The notes under the pieces are model-generated. The model worked only from the letters and a program-made list of their open reading frames with translations, did not search any database and was not told the DNA's origin. The translations under genes and the position numbers were made by a program. A stretch of DNA of 46,746 nt from an uncultured Alphaproteobacteria bacterium (GTDB taxonomy: Bacteria > Pseudomonadota > Alphaproteobacteria > HIMB59 > GCA-002718135): assembly GCA_902585605.1 (NCBI GenBank), contig CACIED010000008.1, positions 1 through 46,746 on the forward strand, given 5' to 3'. The first letter of the stretch is position 1. Every line of letters begins with the position of its first letter. Below are positions 28,348 to 36,893 of this stretch, piece by piece.

Positions 28348-29671
28348 AATTTTAATTATAGATGATGAAAAAGATATTTGTTTTCTTATTTCAGAGATTT
28401 TAAAAGATGAAAATTATAATACTTCAATTGCTCTTAATTCAGATGAAGCAATTAGTAAATTCAATGAAATTAAACCAGATTTAGTTATTTTAGATGTATG
28501 GCTATCTAACAGTAAATTAGATGGTATTGAAATTTTAAAAGAATTTAAATCAATTAATAGTAATATTCCAATTATTATCATAAGTGGTCATGGTACTGTT
28601 GATCTTGCAGTAAAATCTATAAAAAATGGAGCATACGATTTTTTAGAAAAGCCATTCAATAGTGATAAATTAATTATTCTAACTAAGAGAGCAATAGAAA
28701 GTTCATCATTATTAAGTGAAAATAAAAATTTAAAAGATACCTTAATTCAAACTATACCACTAATAGGAAATTCAGAATTCACTAAAAAAATCAACAAACA
28801 TTTAAATGAACAGAGTTCAAGTAATTCAAGATTATTAATTGAAGGCTCTTTTGGAACAGGAAAAAAACATTTTGCAAATTTAATACATCAAAATTCACAA
28901 TATAAAGATAAGCTTCCTATATCAATTGATTTTAAAAAACTTACAAATGAGGCATTGGATAATATGTTTGTGGAAAATAAAAACGCAATTAATGAAAATA
29001 TTTTTTTTCGATCAAACAATAATTCATTAATACTGCTCAATATTGAGACACTACCAAATATTTATCAAAAAAAACTTTTAAATCTTCTAGAAAACAAAAA
29101 ATTTTTTGAAGATTTAGATATTAAATTAAATCATAAAATTATTACAATTACTGAGAAAAATTTAGAAATAGAAATTGAAAAAGGTAATTTTATTAAAAGA
29201 CTATATGATAGAATTTCAACAGATTTTATAAAATTTAAATCTCTCTCTGATAGGAGAGATGATGTTCTTCCTATCCTTGATTTTTATTTAAATGAAAAAA
29301 GTGGAGGAAATATAAATTTTAAATTTTCTTCTAAAGCACTTACTAAGTTACAAATGTATGATTGGCCTGGAAATATATCTCAACTAATTAACTACGTAGA
29401 GAAAAGTCTGATACTTAACCAAGATCAAAATATAAAAGAGTTAGAGGTTGATGACTTAGCTTTACAAATGGGAGATGAAACTGCGTCAAATTCTTCCAAC
29501 AATTCACTGGATTTGTCATTAAAAGAAGCAAGATCGGAGTTTGAAAAAAATTATTTAATATCGCAAATTAAGAGATTTAATGGTAATATAACTAAAGTTT
29601 CTGAATTTACAGGAATGGAAAGAACTGCTCTTTATAGAAAATTTAAATCACTAGATATAAAAGTAGAATAA
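28340..29671 (+). CDS. ntrX: NtrX-type response regulator with a degenerate AAA+ domain
   Basis: The 443-residue partner of NtrY has a receiver domain (about 1-120; acidic D8/D9, phosphoacceptor D52 in LVILDVWL, switch Lys in FLEKPF), a central AAA+ domain and a C-terminal Fis-type helix-turn-helix (about 400-443). The Walker A is altered to GSFGTGKK (169-176), the Walker B region reads LILLNIE with Asn where Asp is expected, and the sigma-54-contacting GAFTGA loop is absent. It is thus unlikely to activate sigma-54 promoters; binding as a sigma-70 regulator is inferred. ATG 28340 is preferred over TTG 28331 because it gives the usual KILIIDDE start. Confidence 0.9.
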   Translation: MHKILIIDDEKDICFLISEILKDENYNTSIALNSDEAISKFNEIKPDLVILDVWLSNSKLDGIEILKEFKSINSNIPIIIISGHGTVDLAVKSIKNGAYDFLEKPFNSDKLIILTKRAIESSSLLSENKNLKDTLIQTIPLIGNSEFTKKINKHLNEQSSSNSRLLIEGSFGTGKKHFANLIHQNSQYKDKLPISIDFKKLTNEALDNMFVENKNAINENIFFRSNNNSLILLNIETLPNIYQKKLLNLLENKKFFEDLDIKLNHKIITITEKNLEIEIEKGNFIKRLYDRISTDFIKFKSLSDRRDDVLPILDFYLNEKSGGNINFKFSSKALTKLQMYDWPGNISQLINYVEKSLILNQDQNIKELEVDDLALQMGDETASNSSNNSLDLSLKEARSEFEKNYLISQIKRFNGNITKVSEFTGMERTALYRKFKSLDIKVE

Positions 29672-29678
29672 CTAATCA

Positions 29679-31043
29679 ATGAAAACAATTATTTGCGGAG
29701 CTGGAGATGTTGGATATAGCATAGCTGATAAACTATCACGCGAAAACTTTGAAGTTACAGTTATTGATGAAGATGAAAATAGATTAAACAAAGTATCAGA
29801 AAATTTGGATGTTAAAACAATACATGGTATTCCTAGTATGCCATCAGTTTTAGAGAGTGCCGGTGCAAATGACTGTGAAATACTGATTGCAGTTACTAAA
29901 AGCGATGAAACTAATATGGTTACTTGTCAAATTGGTCATTCTTTATTCAAAATAAAAAAGAAAATTGCAAGAATAAGACAGCAAGATTATTTAAAAAATG
30001 ATTGGAAAAATTTATATAATGATGAAAATTTCCCAATAGATGCAATTATTTCTCCCGAACAAGAAGTTGCTAAGGGTATATTTAGAAGATTAATTTCTCC
30101 TGGCACAATAGACATGGTAGAATTATCAGATAAAAAATTGAAATTAATTGGGTTAAAATGTGAGGATAATTTTTCACATTCAGGTCTATCTGTAAGAGAT
30201 TTATCCGAGAAGTTTCCTGACTATTTAGCTAACATAATGTTTATATTTAGAGGTGATCAAAAATTTACAGTAAACTCTTCAACTAAAATTGAAAAAAAAG
30301 ATACCATCTTTCTAGTTGTGGAAACTGATAATTTAACAGACGTGTTATCTGAATTTGGCCATCAAGAATTGCAGGCAAAAAAAGCTGTTATTATCGGTGG
30401 AGGAAATATAGGATTTTCACTTGCTCAATTAATTGAAAACTCTGAAACATATATAAAAACTGAACTAATTGAAACTAATAAAGAACGGGCTGAATTTCTT
30501 GCGTCCAATTTAGAAAATATCACGGTGACTTGTGGTGATGGTCTAGATAATCAGATACTAGAAGAGGTAAACATTTCAGATTCAGGCTACTGTATTTCAA
30601 TTACTGAAGACGATGAAGTTAATATATTATCATCCTTACTAGCTAAAAGAGCAGGAGCAGACACATCAATAACTTTGATTAATAATAGTAATTATTCATC
30701 TTTGTTGTCTAATATTGGTGTTGATATGACAATAGATCCAAAAATAATAACAATTTCTAAAATTTTAGAAAAGGTTAGAGGTGTAAAAATACGAAACGAT
30801 TATTCTATAGGCGAAGGTTTTGGAGAAGTAATAGAAGCAGATATTCAGTCAGAATCATTTCTTTGTAATAAAAATCTTAAAGAGTTAAAATTGCCTAAAG
30901 GTATACGTATTGGCTCTATTGTAAGAGATAAAAAAATTATAATCCCTAATAGTCAAACTATTTTTAAAGAGAATGACGATGTTGTTTTTTTTGCTGAAAC
31001 AAATTGCATACAAAAACTAGAGAAACTATTATCAAAAGTTTAA
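29679..31043 (+). CDS. trkA: Trk-system potassium uptake regulator TrkA
   Basis: TrkA is the cytoplasmic NAD/ATP-binding ring that gates TrkH/TrkG potassium channels. The 454-residue protein has two RCK halves, each with an N-terminal Rossmann fold: IICGAGDVGYSIADKL at 3-18 with acidic VIDEDENR, and VIIGGGNIGFSLAQLIE near 233-249 with ELIETNKER, each followed by a TrkA-C domain. The TrkH channel is not in the window. It follows ntrX by 7 bases; ntrYX-trkA is a conserved alphaproteobacterial string that usually continues to hfq, which is absent here. Confidence 0.95.
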   Translation: MKTIICGAGDVGYSIADKLSRENFEVTVIDEDENRLNKVSENLDVKTIHGIPSMPSVLESAGANDCEILIAVTKSDETNMVTCQIGHSLFKIKKKIARIRQQDYLKNDWKNLYNDENFPIDAIISPEQEVAKGIFRRLISPGTIDMVELSDKKLKLIGLKCEDNFSHSGLSVRDLSEKFPDYLANIMFIFRGDQKFTVNSSTKIEKKDTIFLVVETDNLTDVLSEFGHQELQAKKAVIIGGGNIGFSLAQLIENSETYIKTELIETNKERAEFLASNLENITVTCGDGLDNQILEEVNISDSGYCISITEDDEVNILSSLLAKRAGADTSITLINNSNYSSLLSNIGVDMTIDPKIITISKILEKVRGVKIRNDYSIGEGFGEVIEADIQSESFLCNKNLKELKLPKGIRIGSIVRDKKIIIPNSQTIFKENDDVVFFAETNCIQKLEKLLSKV

Positions 31044-31047
31044 CCTA

Positions 31048-31893
31048 ATGCCAAATTTTGCTTTTATAAATAACAAATTAGTTAATTTTAAATCAGCAAA
31101 AATTCATATAGAAGATAGAGGATTGCAATTTGCTGATAGTGTGTATGAAGTTATCGCAGTTTTGGATAATAATTTAATTGATTTAGATTTTCATCTTAAG
31201 AGATTAAAATATTCTCTTCGTGAATTAGAAATTAAATTTACAATCAATAAAAAAAACTTAACTAATATTTTTTTAAATCTGATAAAGAAAAATAAAACAA
31301 GAAATGGTATAATATATTTACAAATTACAAGAGGTATTCAATTTAGAGAACATAAATATCAAAAAGATTTAACCCCGACTTTGATTGTATACACAAGAAA
31401 TAAAAGTTTTAATTTACCTGGAAAAAATTATACTGGAGTAAACACAATTACATTCCAAGATCTTCGATGGAAAAGACGTGATATTAAAACAGTAAATTTA
31501 CTTGCAAATATTATAGCTGCAAATATGGCCAAAAAGAAAAACGCTTATGAGGCAATTTTGATACAAAATGGAAAAGTAACTGAGGGCACATCTTCTAATA
31601 TTTGGATTATAAAAAGAAATAATTTAATAACTCATCCAGCTAATTCAGATATTTTAAAAGGAGTAACTAGAACATCTCTTTTAAAAATCATAAAAAAAAC
31701 TAAACTTAAATTAATAGAAAAACAATTTACTCATAATCAATTAATCAATGCAGATGAAGTTTTTTTAACAAGCTCTGGAAGTTTTATTACTCCTATTCTA
31801 AAAATTGATAATAAAAAAATTAATAACGGTAAAATTGGCAATATTACATTAAAACTAGCAGAAATGTATACTGAAGCATGTATAAATGGATAA
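31048..31893 (+). CDS. Class IV PLP aminotransferase, D-amino acid aminotransferase-like
   Basis: This 281-residue fold-type IV enzyme carries the Schiff-base lysine K147 in RRDIKTVNLLANIIA and the PLP-pyridine Glu E179 in KVTEGTSSNIWI. The N-terminal IEDRGLQFADSVYEVI and LQITRGIQFREH match D-alanine/D-amino acid aminotransferases; branched-chain aminotransferases and aminodeoxychorismate lyases are alternatives. Such an enzyme would convert D-amino acids and 2-oxo acids, providing D-Ala/D-Glu or using D-amino acids as nutrients. It lies 4 bases after trkA and its end overlaps the next gene by 8. Confidence 0.85.
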   Translation: MPNFAFINNKLVNFKSAKIHIEDRGLQFADSVYEVIAVLDNNLIDLDFHLKRLKYSLRELEIKFTINKKNLTNIFLNLIKKNKTRNGIIYLQITRGIQFREHKYQKDLTPTLIVYTRNKSFNLPGKNYTGVNTITFQDLRWKRRDIKTVNLLANIIAANMAKKKNAYEAILIQNGKVTEGTSSNIWIIKRNNLITHPANSDILKGVTRTSLLKIIKKTKLKLIEKQFTHNQLINADEVFLTSSGSFITPILKIDNKKINNGKIGNITLKLAEMYTEACING

Positions 31894-32692
31894 TATAAAG
31901 CAAGAGGACATAGAGGACATTTGTTTTAAAGTAAGTCAAAAAATTATCTTGCCAAAATTTAAAAATTTATCAGATGATGATATTAACTATAAAAATGGAT
32001 CTGATTTAGTAACGGTAGCTGATATAGAAGCAGAAAAAGAATTAAAAAAAAATTTGTTAAATATTTTACCTTTTTCAAATTTTATAGGTGAAGAGGCATA
32101 TTCTAAAAATAAAAATATATTAAATTTTTATAACGAAGATGAATATTGTTGGACTGTTGATCCAATAGATGGGACAACAAATTTTACTAATGGTAGAAAT
32201 AAATTTGCAATTATGATAGCCTTAACATTTAAAGAAAAAATTTTACGTTCTTGGATATATAAGCCACTAGAAAAAATTATGTGTTCAGCTATTGTAGATG
32301 AGGGTGCTTATATTAATAATAATAAAATTATTACAAAAGGTAAAAATATAATTGAAGAAACTATAGGATCAATTAGTACAAAGTATTGGGAGCCAGGATT
32401 TAAAGATAAGTTAAAGTTATTTAAAAACATATTTAAAGAAGTTAACTCTTATAGATGCATTGGTTTTGAATATATAGATATAGGCATTGGGATAAGAAAT
32501 TTTGCTATTTTATCAAAACTATCTCCCTGGGATCATATTCCTGGTATTCTTTTTGTCAGAGAAGCAGGTGGTGCTGACATAGATTTTGCTAAAAATAAAT
32601 ATAACTTTACAAAAAAGAATAAGAATTTAATTGTAAGTAATTCAGAAGATTTGAATTTAAAAATTTTAGAAAAATTAGGAGAATATTCATGA
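31886..32692 (+). CDS. Inositol monophosphatase-family sugar/histidinol phosphatase
   Basis: A Mg2+-dependent phosphatase of the IMPase superfamily (268 residues). Metal ligands are visible in GEE (68-70), the DPIDGTTNF motif (92-100) and D216 in SPWDHIPGILFVREAGG. The family includes inositol-1-phosphatase, CysQ and HisN-type histidinol phosphatase; the GTTNFTNG and WDHIPG spellings are close to the SuhB/HisN branch, but substrate cannot be set by eye. It overlaps the aminotransferase upstream by 8 bases and the dehydrogenase downstream by 4, in one apparent transcription unit. Confidence 0.85.
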   Translation: MDNIKQEDIEDICFKVSQKIILPKFKNLSDDDINYKNGSDLVTVADIEAEKELKKNLLNILPFSNFIGEEAYSKNKNILNFYNEDEYCWTVDPIDGTTNFTNGRNKFAIMIALTFKEKILRSWIYKPLEKIMCSAIVDEGAYINNNKIITKGKNIIEETIGSISTKYWEPGFKDKLKLFKNIFKEVNSYRCIGFEYIDIGIGIRNFAILSKLSPWDHIPGILFVREAGGADIDFAKNKYNFTKKNKNLIVSNSEDLNLKILEKLGEYS

Positions 32693-33561
32693 GTATTAAA
32701 AATGTTTCTTTTATTGGCCTAGGAGTAATGGGTTATCCAATGGCAGGTCATCTTCAAAACAAAGGTTATAATGTAACTGTATATAATAGAACAACTACTA
32801 AAGCAGAAAAATGGGTAGAAGAATATAAAGGTAGTATGGCTAAAACTCCTGGTGAAGCTTCTGAAAATTCTGAAATTGTTTTTATGTGTGTTGGACGCGA
32901 TGAAGATATTATTGAAGTAATGGAAGGTGAGGATGGAATTCTTTCAAAAGTAACTGAAGGATCAATAATTGTTGATCACACAACAGCTTCTGCAGAGATA
33001 GCAAGAAATTATTATCAAAAACTTAAAGATAAAAAATTGAGTTTTCTTGATGCTCCTGTATCCGGCGGTCAAGCTGGTGCAGAAAATGGCGTTCTTTCTA
33101 TTATGATTGGCGGCGATGAAAAAGATTATAACACTGTTAAACCGGTTCTCACATCTTATGGAAAAGCAGTTGAACTTATAGGTCCATCTGGATCAGGTCA
33201 AATAGCTAAAATGATAAATCAAATTTGTATTGCGGGATTAGTTCAAGGTTTATCTGAAGCAATGGCTTTTGGAAAAAAATCCAATGTAGACATGGAAAAA
33301 GTTCTTAGCGTAATATCAAAAGGAGCGGCACAATCATGGCAAATGGAAAATAGATATAGAACTATGCTTGATGGAAAGTTTGATTATGGGTTTGCCGTTG
33401 ATTGGATGCGCAAAGATTTATCAATTTGTTTTAATGAAGCTAATAAAAACGGTGCAAACCTTCCTATTACAAAAATAGTTGATAAATATTATGAGGAAGT
33501 CCAAAAGAATGGTGGTAATAGATTTGACACGTCATCTTTAATGACGCTAGTTGATAAATAG
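32689..33561 (+). CDS. NAD(P)-dependent beta-hydroxyacid dehydrogenase (3-hydroxyisobutyrate/tartronate semialdehyde reductase type)
   Basis: This 290-residue enzyme belongs to the 6-phosphogluconate dehydrogenase-like family. It has the Rossmann motif GLGVMGYPMAGHL (10-22), the substrate-binding DAPVSGGQAGAENG (121-134), catalytic K174 in GQIAKMINQ, and the C-terminal DLSICFNEA segment. Candidates are 3-hydroxyisobutyrate dehydrogenase (valine breakdown), 2-hydroxy-3-oxopropionate reductase GlxR/GarR (glyoxylate use) and succinic semialdehyde/glyoxylate reductase. An Asn after YNR at the end of beta-2 favours NADP(H) weakly. Codon use is slightly richer in G/C than its neighbours. Overlaps neighbours by 4 and 1 bases. 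Confidence 0.88.
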   Translation: MSIKNVSFIGLGVMGYPMAGHLQNKGYNVTVYNRTTTKAEKWVEEYKGSMAKTPGEASENSEIVFMCVGRDEDIIEVMEGEDGILSKVTEGSIIVDHTTASAEIARNYYQKLKDKKLSFLDAPVSGGQAGAENGVLSIMIGGDEKDYNTVKPVLTSYGKAVELIGPSGSGQIAKMINQICIAGLVQGLSEAMAFGKKSNVDMEKVLSVISKGAAQSWQMENRYRTMLDGKFDYGFAVDWMRKDLSICFNEANKNGANLPITKIVDKYYEEVQKNGGNRFDTSSLMTLVDK

Positions 33562-34460
33562 TGGTTAACAAATATTTATTAGCTATTATTTTATTAATTG
33601 CCTCCTCTTTTTTTTGGTCTGGAAATTTTTTTGCTGGTAAAATAGCATATAATACAGACTTGTCTCCGTTTAAATTAAGTTTTTTTCGATGGACTTTAGC
33701 TTTTATTATACTTTTACCTTTTACATATAAGGAGATAAAAAAAAATTTAAAATATTATAAAGAAAATCTTTTGTTAACTAGTTTGATTGCATTTCTTGGT
33801 GTAACAATTTTTAATTCTTTTACCTATATATCTTTACAAACAACACTCGTAATTAATTCTGCTCTTATGAATTCTGTGACACCAGTTCTAATAATTGGCT
33901 TCTCATGGTTGATATTTAAAACGAAGACAAATTTACTACAATTTATTGGAATATTTTTATCAGTTATTGGTGCATTTTGTATTATTTTAAAAGGGAATTT
34001 AAATAATCTTTATTCTTTTCAATTTACAAGTGGTGATATTTGGATGTTTATTGCCGCACTTTCATGGTGTGTATACTCAGTACTATTAAGAAAAATTGAT
34101 AAAAATCTCTCTCAACTTGCAACTTTAGAAGTGCTTATATTTATTGGTCTAATTTTTCTCATACCTCTATATTTAATAGAGTCTTCAAATTCTACTTTCA
34201 CTCCTGATAATAGTACTGATTACTTAATAATTATTTATGTAGCCATATTTGCAAGTATTGTTTCTTTTTTTTCTTGGAATATGGGAGTTTCAATTATAGG
34301 CGCTAACAGAGCTGGATTATTTTTACACTTAATACCTGTATTTAGTTCAATTTGGGCAATAAGTTTTTTAGGAGAACAATTTGCTTTATTTCATTTAATT
34401 GGAACTATATTTATATTATTGGGAATAATACTCTCAAACTTAAATTTTAAATATGCCTAA
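33561..34460 (+). CDS. EamA/DMT-family permease
   Basis: A 299-residue inner-membrane transporter of the drug/metabolite transporter superfamily, with about ten hydrophobic helices arranged as two EamA repeats (about 8-142 and 158-296). The first helix has the typical SSFFWSGNFFAGK and the second repeat begins with SGDIWMFIAALSWCVYSVLLRK. Such carriers export or import amino acids and other small metabolites; the substrate is not predictable. It starts with GTG sharing one base with the preceding stop codon, and overlaps msrB by 8 bases. Confidence 0.88.
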   Translation: MVNKYLLAIILLIASSFFWSGNFFAGKIAYNTDLSPFKLSFFRWTLAFIILLPFTYKEIKKNLKYYKENLLLTSLIAFLGVTIFNSFTYISLQTTLVINSALMNSVTPVLIIGFSWLIFKTKTNLLQFIGIFLSVIGAFCIILKGNLNNLYSFQFTSGDIWMFIAALSWCVYSVLLRKIDKNLSQLATLEVLIFIGLIFLIPLYLIESSNSTFTPDNSTDYLIIIYVAIFASIVSFFSWNMGVSIIGANRAGLFLHLIPVFSSIWAISFLGEQFALFHLIGTIFILLGIILSNLNFKYA

Positions 34461-34848
34461 GATAATTAAAACAGATCAAGAATGGAAATCTCTTCTCACA
34501 GAAGACGAGTATTATGTAACAAGGCAAAAGGGAACGGAACCTCCTTTCTCGGGCAAAAATTTTGAAATTGTAAACGGTGGTATTTTTAAGTGTAAATGCT
34601 GTGGTAATGAATTATTTAATAGTTCAACAAAATATGATTCTTATTGTGGGTGGCCAAGTTTTTTTGAACAAATATCACCTGAAGCAATTAAAACAGAAAC
34701 TGATAGATCCCATGGAATGGTGCGTATTGAAATTATGTGCGCCAAATGTGATGCACATTTAGGTCACGTTTTTGATGATGGTCCTGAGCCTACTGGCAAA
34801 AGATATTGTGTAAATTCTCTTTCAATTAATTACGAAGAGTTTGAATAA
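34453..34848 (+). CDS. msrB: Peptide-methionine (R)-S-oxide reductase MsrB
   Basis: MsrB repairs methionine-R-sulfoxide in proteins. The 131-residue protein has two zinc-binding CxxC pairs (C47/C50 and C96/C99), the catalytic C119 in GKRYCVNS, the resolving C65 in SYCGWPSF, and GTEPPFSG near the N-terminus. Length is normal for a single-domain cytoplasmic enzyme; no signal peptide. MsrA is not in the window. Overlaps both neighbours by 8 bases. Confidence 0.96.
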   Translation: MPKIIKTDQEWKSLLTEDEYYVTRQKGTEPPFSGKNFEIVNGGIFKCKCCGNELFNSSTKYDSYCGWPSFFEQISPEAIKTETDRSHGMVRIEIMCAKCDAHLGHVFDDGPEPTGKRYCVNSLSINYEEFE

Positions 34849-36019
34849 TACTTTTTATACACTCCTTTTTTCTTCAATAGGCCATGCACTCATGCATATG
34901 TTTGCAGCATTTTATTTTGTAATCGTTCTGACCATAGAAAAAGAATGGAGTATTTCTTATGATCAATTAATTAGATTATGGTCTCTTGGAGCTCTACTAA
35001 TTGGCTTAGGGGCAATTCCTTTTGGGTGGTTAAGTGATAAATGGTCTCGTTCAGGAACGATGACAATTATGTTTATTGGAATAGGGTTAGCTTCCATATT
35101 ATGTGGTTTAAGCACATCAGTTTCTTTTTTATTTTTTTCATTATCACTTCTTGGACTTTTTTGTTCAATTTATCATCCTGTGGGTATTCCTTGGGTAATT
35201 CACGCAGCAAATAAACAGGGAAAAGCACTTGGTGTAAATGGTATATTTGGAGGAGTAGGGATAGGATCTGGAGCGTTTGTTGCTGGTACTCTTACAGAAT
35301 TACTAAATTGGCAACTAGCTTTTATATTGCCTGGTTTAATATCTATTATTATTGGATTTATTCTTATTTACTTAATCTTAATTGATAAAATATCTTATAA
35401 AAATTATTTTATTAAAAATGATGATCAAGATCATTCACGCAGTGAATTGATTTTAATTGTATTAATAATGCTTTTATCAATGTTTGCCCTTGGATTATCT
35501 TTCCATAATATGCAAACAGCCTTACCTAAAGTTTTTGAAATACGAATTAGTAATATAAACTCTATTCAAATTGGATTTATGATAGCTATTATCTATTTTA
35601 TTTCTGGTGCTACAACATATGTTGGTGGTTTGCTTGCAGATCGATTTAATTTAAAAACCATTTACGTAGTTGGTATATTTCTTCAGTTTCCCTGCTACTT
35701 AGGTATAGCTTACATATCTGGCTATTCATTAGTAGTATTATGTATTCTAGCTGCAGTATTTAATGCAAGTATTCTTCCAACAGAAAATCTTCTTCTAGGG
35801 AGATTTACACCTCAAAAGTATCATGGTGTAGTATATGGAATTAAATTTATTTTAGCATTTGGTTCAGGGCCAATTTCAGTATTCTTAATTTCAGAAATAT
35901 ATTCTATTACATTGGAATTTACATATTTATTTTTAATTAACGCAATAATGATGGGAATTATTTCAATAGTTATTTTATTCTTACCAGTACAATTTAATAA
36001 GAATGTAGTAAAAAATTAA
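34841..36019 (+). CDS. Major facilitator superfamily transporter
   Basis: A 392-residue MFS permease with about twelve hydrophobic helices. The loop 2-3 signature appears as FGWLSDKWSRSGTM (about 61-74), repeated in the second half as GGLLADRFNLKT. A helix bearing SIYHPVGIPWVIHAA and a GVNGIFGGVGIGSGAF segment resemble fosmidomycin-resistance (Fsr)-like carriers, so sugar-phosphate-analogue or small organic acid transport is possible, but the substrate is unknown. It starts with TTG inside the end of msrB and closes the rightward run; a hairpin at its stop serves the convergent gene. Confidence 0.85.
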   Translation: MNNTFYTLLFSSIGHALMHMFAAFYFVIVLTIEKEWSISYDQLIRLWSLGALLIGLGAIPFGWLSDKWSRSGTMTIMFIGIGLASILCGLSTSVSFLFFSLSLLGLFCSIYHPVGIPWVIHAANKQGKALGVNGIFGGVGIGSGAFVAGTLTELLNWQLAFILPGLISIIIGFILIYLILIDKISYKNYFIKNDDQDHSRSELILIVLIMLLSMFALGLSFHNMQTALPKVFEIRISNINSIQIGFMIAIIYFISGATTYVGGLLADRFNLKTIYVVGIFLQFPCYLGIAYISGYSLVVLCILAAVFNASILPTENLLLGRFTPQKYHGVVYGIKFILAFGSGPISVFLISEIYSITLEFTYLFLINAIMMGIISIVILFLPVQFNKNVVKN

Positions 36020-36033
36020 TTATTTAAATTAAT
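36010..36033 (-). terminator. Terminator for the leftward fkbM transcript
   Basis: Read leftward, ATTAATT and AATTAAT form a 7-bp stem with a 5-base loop (36015-36033), followed by six T residues (36015-36010). It lies about 17 bases past the fkbM stop codon and overlaps the final codons of the convergent MFS gene. The stem is A-T only, so efficiency is uncertain. Rightward there is no T-run, so it should work mainly leftward. Confidence 0.4.
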
Positions 36034-36049
36034 CATAAAATAAACAAAA

Positions 36050-36850
36050 TTATTTTGGTTCTGCATAAACGTTGATTATATTTTGTATATCAGTCTTATT
36101 TAAATCTATAGGCAATCTTTTTTCTTTTATAGCGAATAAGTTATAATTGAAATCATCAAAAAAATTTTGAATATTTTGTTTATTTTCATTTCTTACTTCA
36201 ATAATAACTTTAGGCTTGTATTTGGAAAAAATTTTTCTACTACCTTCTAAAATTTTAAAATCTTCTCCTTCTGTATCAATTTTTATAGCCTTAACATGCA
36301 TATCATTTGGAATTTGAAGTGTATCAAGCTTAATAGTTTGTATTGGTGTACCATTTGTGTCAATTTTACCACCTTTTGAAAGATATGAATTTTCTTCAAT
36401 ATTTTTGAATTTCGACATTCCGTCAAAATTAGATACTGCCAATAAATGAGCACTTACTTGTCTATGTAAATTATTTAATCTTAAGTTTGTTAATAATCTT
36501 GCAAGGTTTACATACAAGGGTTCAATAGCTATTACCCTATTCAAAGAATTAGATTTTAAAGATGTTAGAGTATACAAACCTGTATGAGCCCCTACATCTA
36601 TATATACTCCAGCTTCATTTGATATTTCATGCCATAGGTCAAGGCTAATTAAATCATGTTGATCTTTCCAAAAAAATTTTACAGCTGATGAATCATCATT
36701 TAGTATATTCAATATTTTAAATGATGTTTTTGTAATTTTAAAATCTAATATTCCTGAATGCAATGGAAGTTTATTTAATTCATTTAAACTCATTTCCTTA
36801 AAATTAATATTTATATTATCTTTTTTAAATTTAATTGAATCCTGCGACAT
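36050..36850 (-). CDS. FkbM-family methyltransferase
   Basis: This 266-residue protein is an SAM-dependent methyltransferase of the FkbM family, often methylating sugars of surface polysaccharides. Visible are motif I VYIDVGAHTGLYTL (about 80-93), the acidic AIEPLYVNLARLL ribose-binding motif, LRLNNL, and the FkbM-specific VKAIKIDTEGEDFKILEGS followed by PKVIIEVRN. The first 75 residues are not characteristic. No glycosyltransferase cluster is nearby, so the target is open. It is the last gene of the leftward run that includes topA and the C1B peptidase. Confidence 0.87.
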   Translation of the reverse strand: MSQDSIKFKKDNININFKEMSLNELNKLPLHSGILDFKITKTSFKILNILNDDSSAVKFFWKDQHDLISLDLWHEISNEAGVYIDVGAHTGLYTLTSLKSNSLNRVIAIEPLYVNLARLLTNLRLNNLHRQVSAHLLAVSNFDGMSKFKNIEENSYLSKGGKIDTNGTPIQTIKLDTLQIPNDMHVKAIKIDTEGEDFKILEGSRKIFSKYKPKVIIEVRNENKQNIQNFFDDFNYNLFAIKEKRLPIDLNKTDIQNIINVYAEPK

Positions 36851-36893
36851 TTGTTTTTATAATATCTTTAGTCGTAGCTTGTGTATACTTAAA

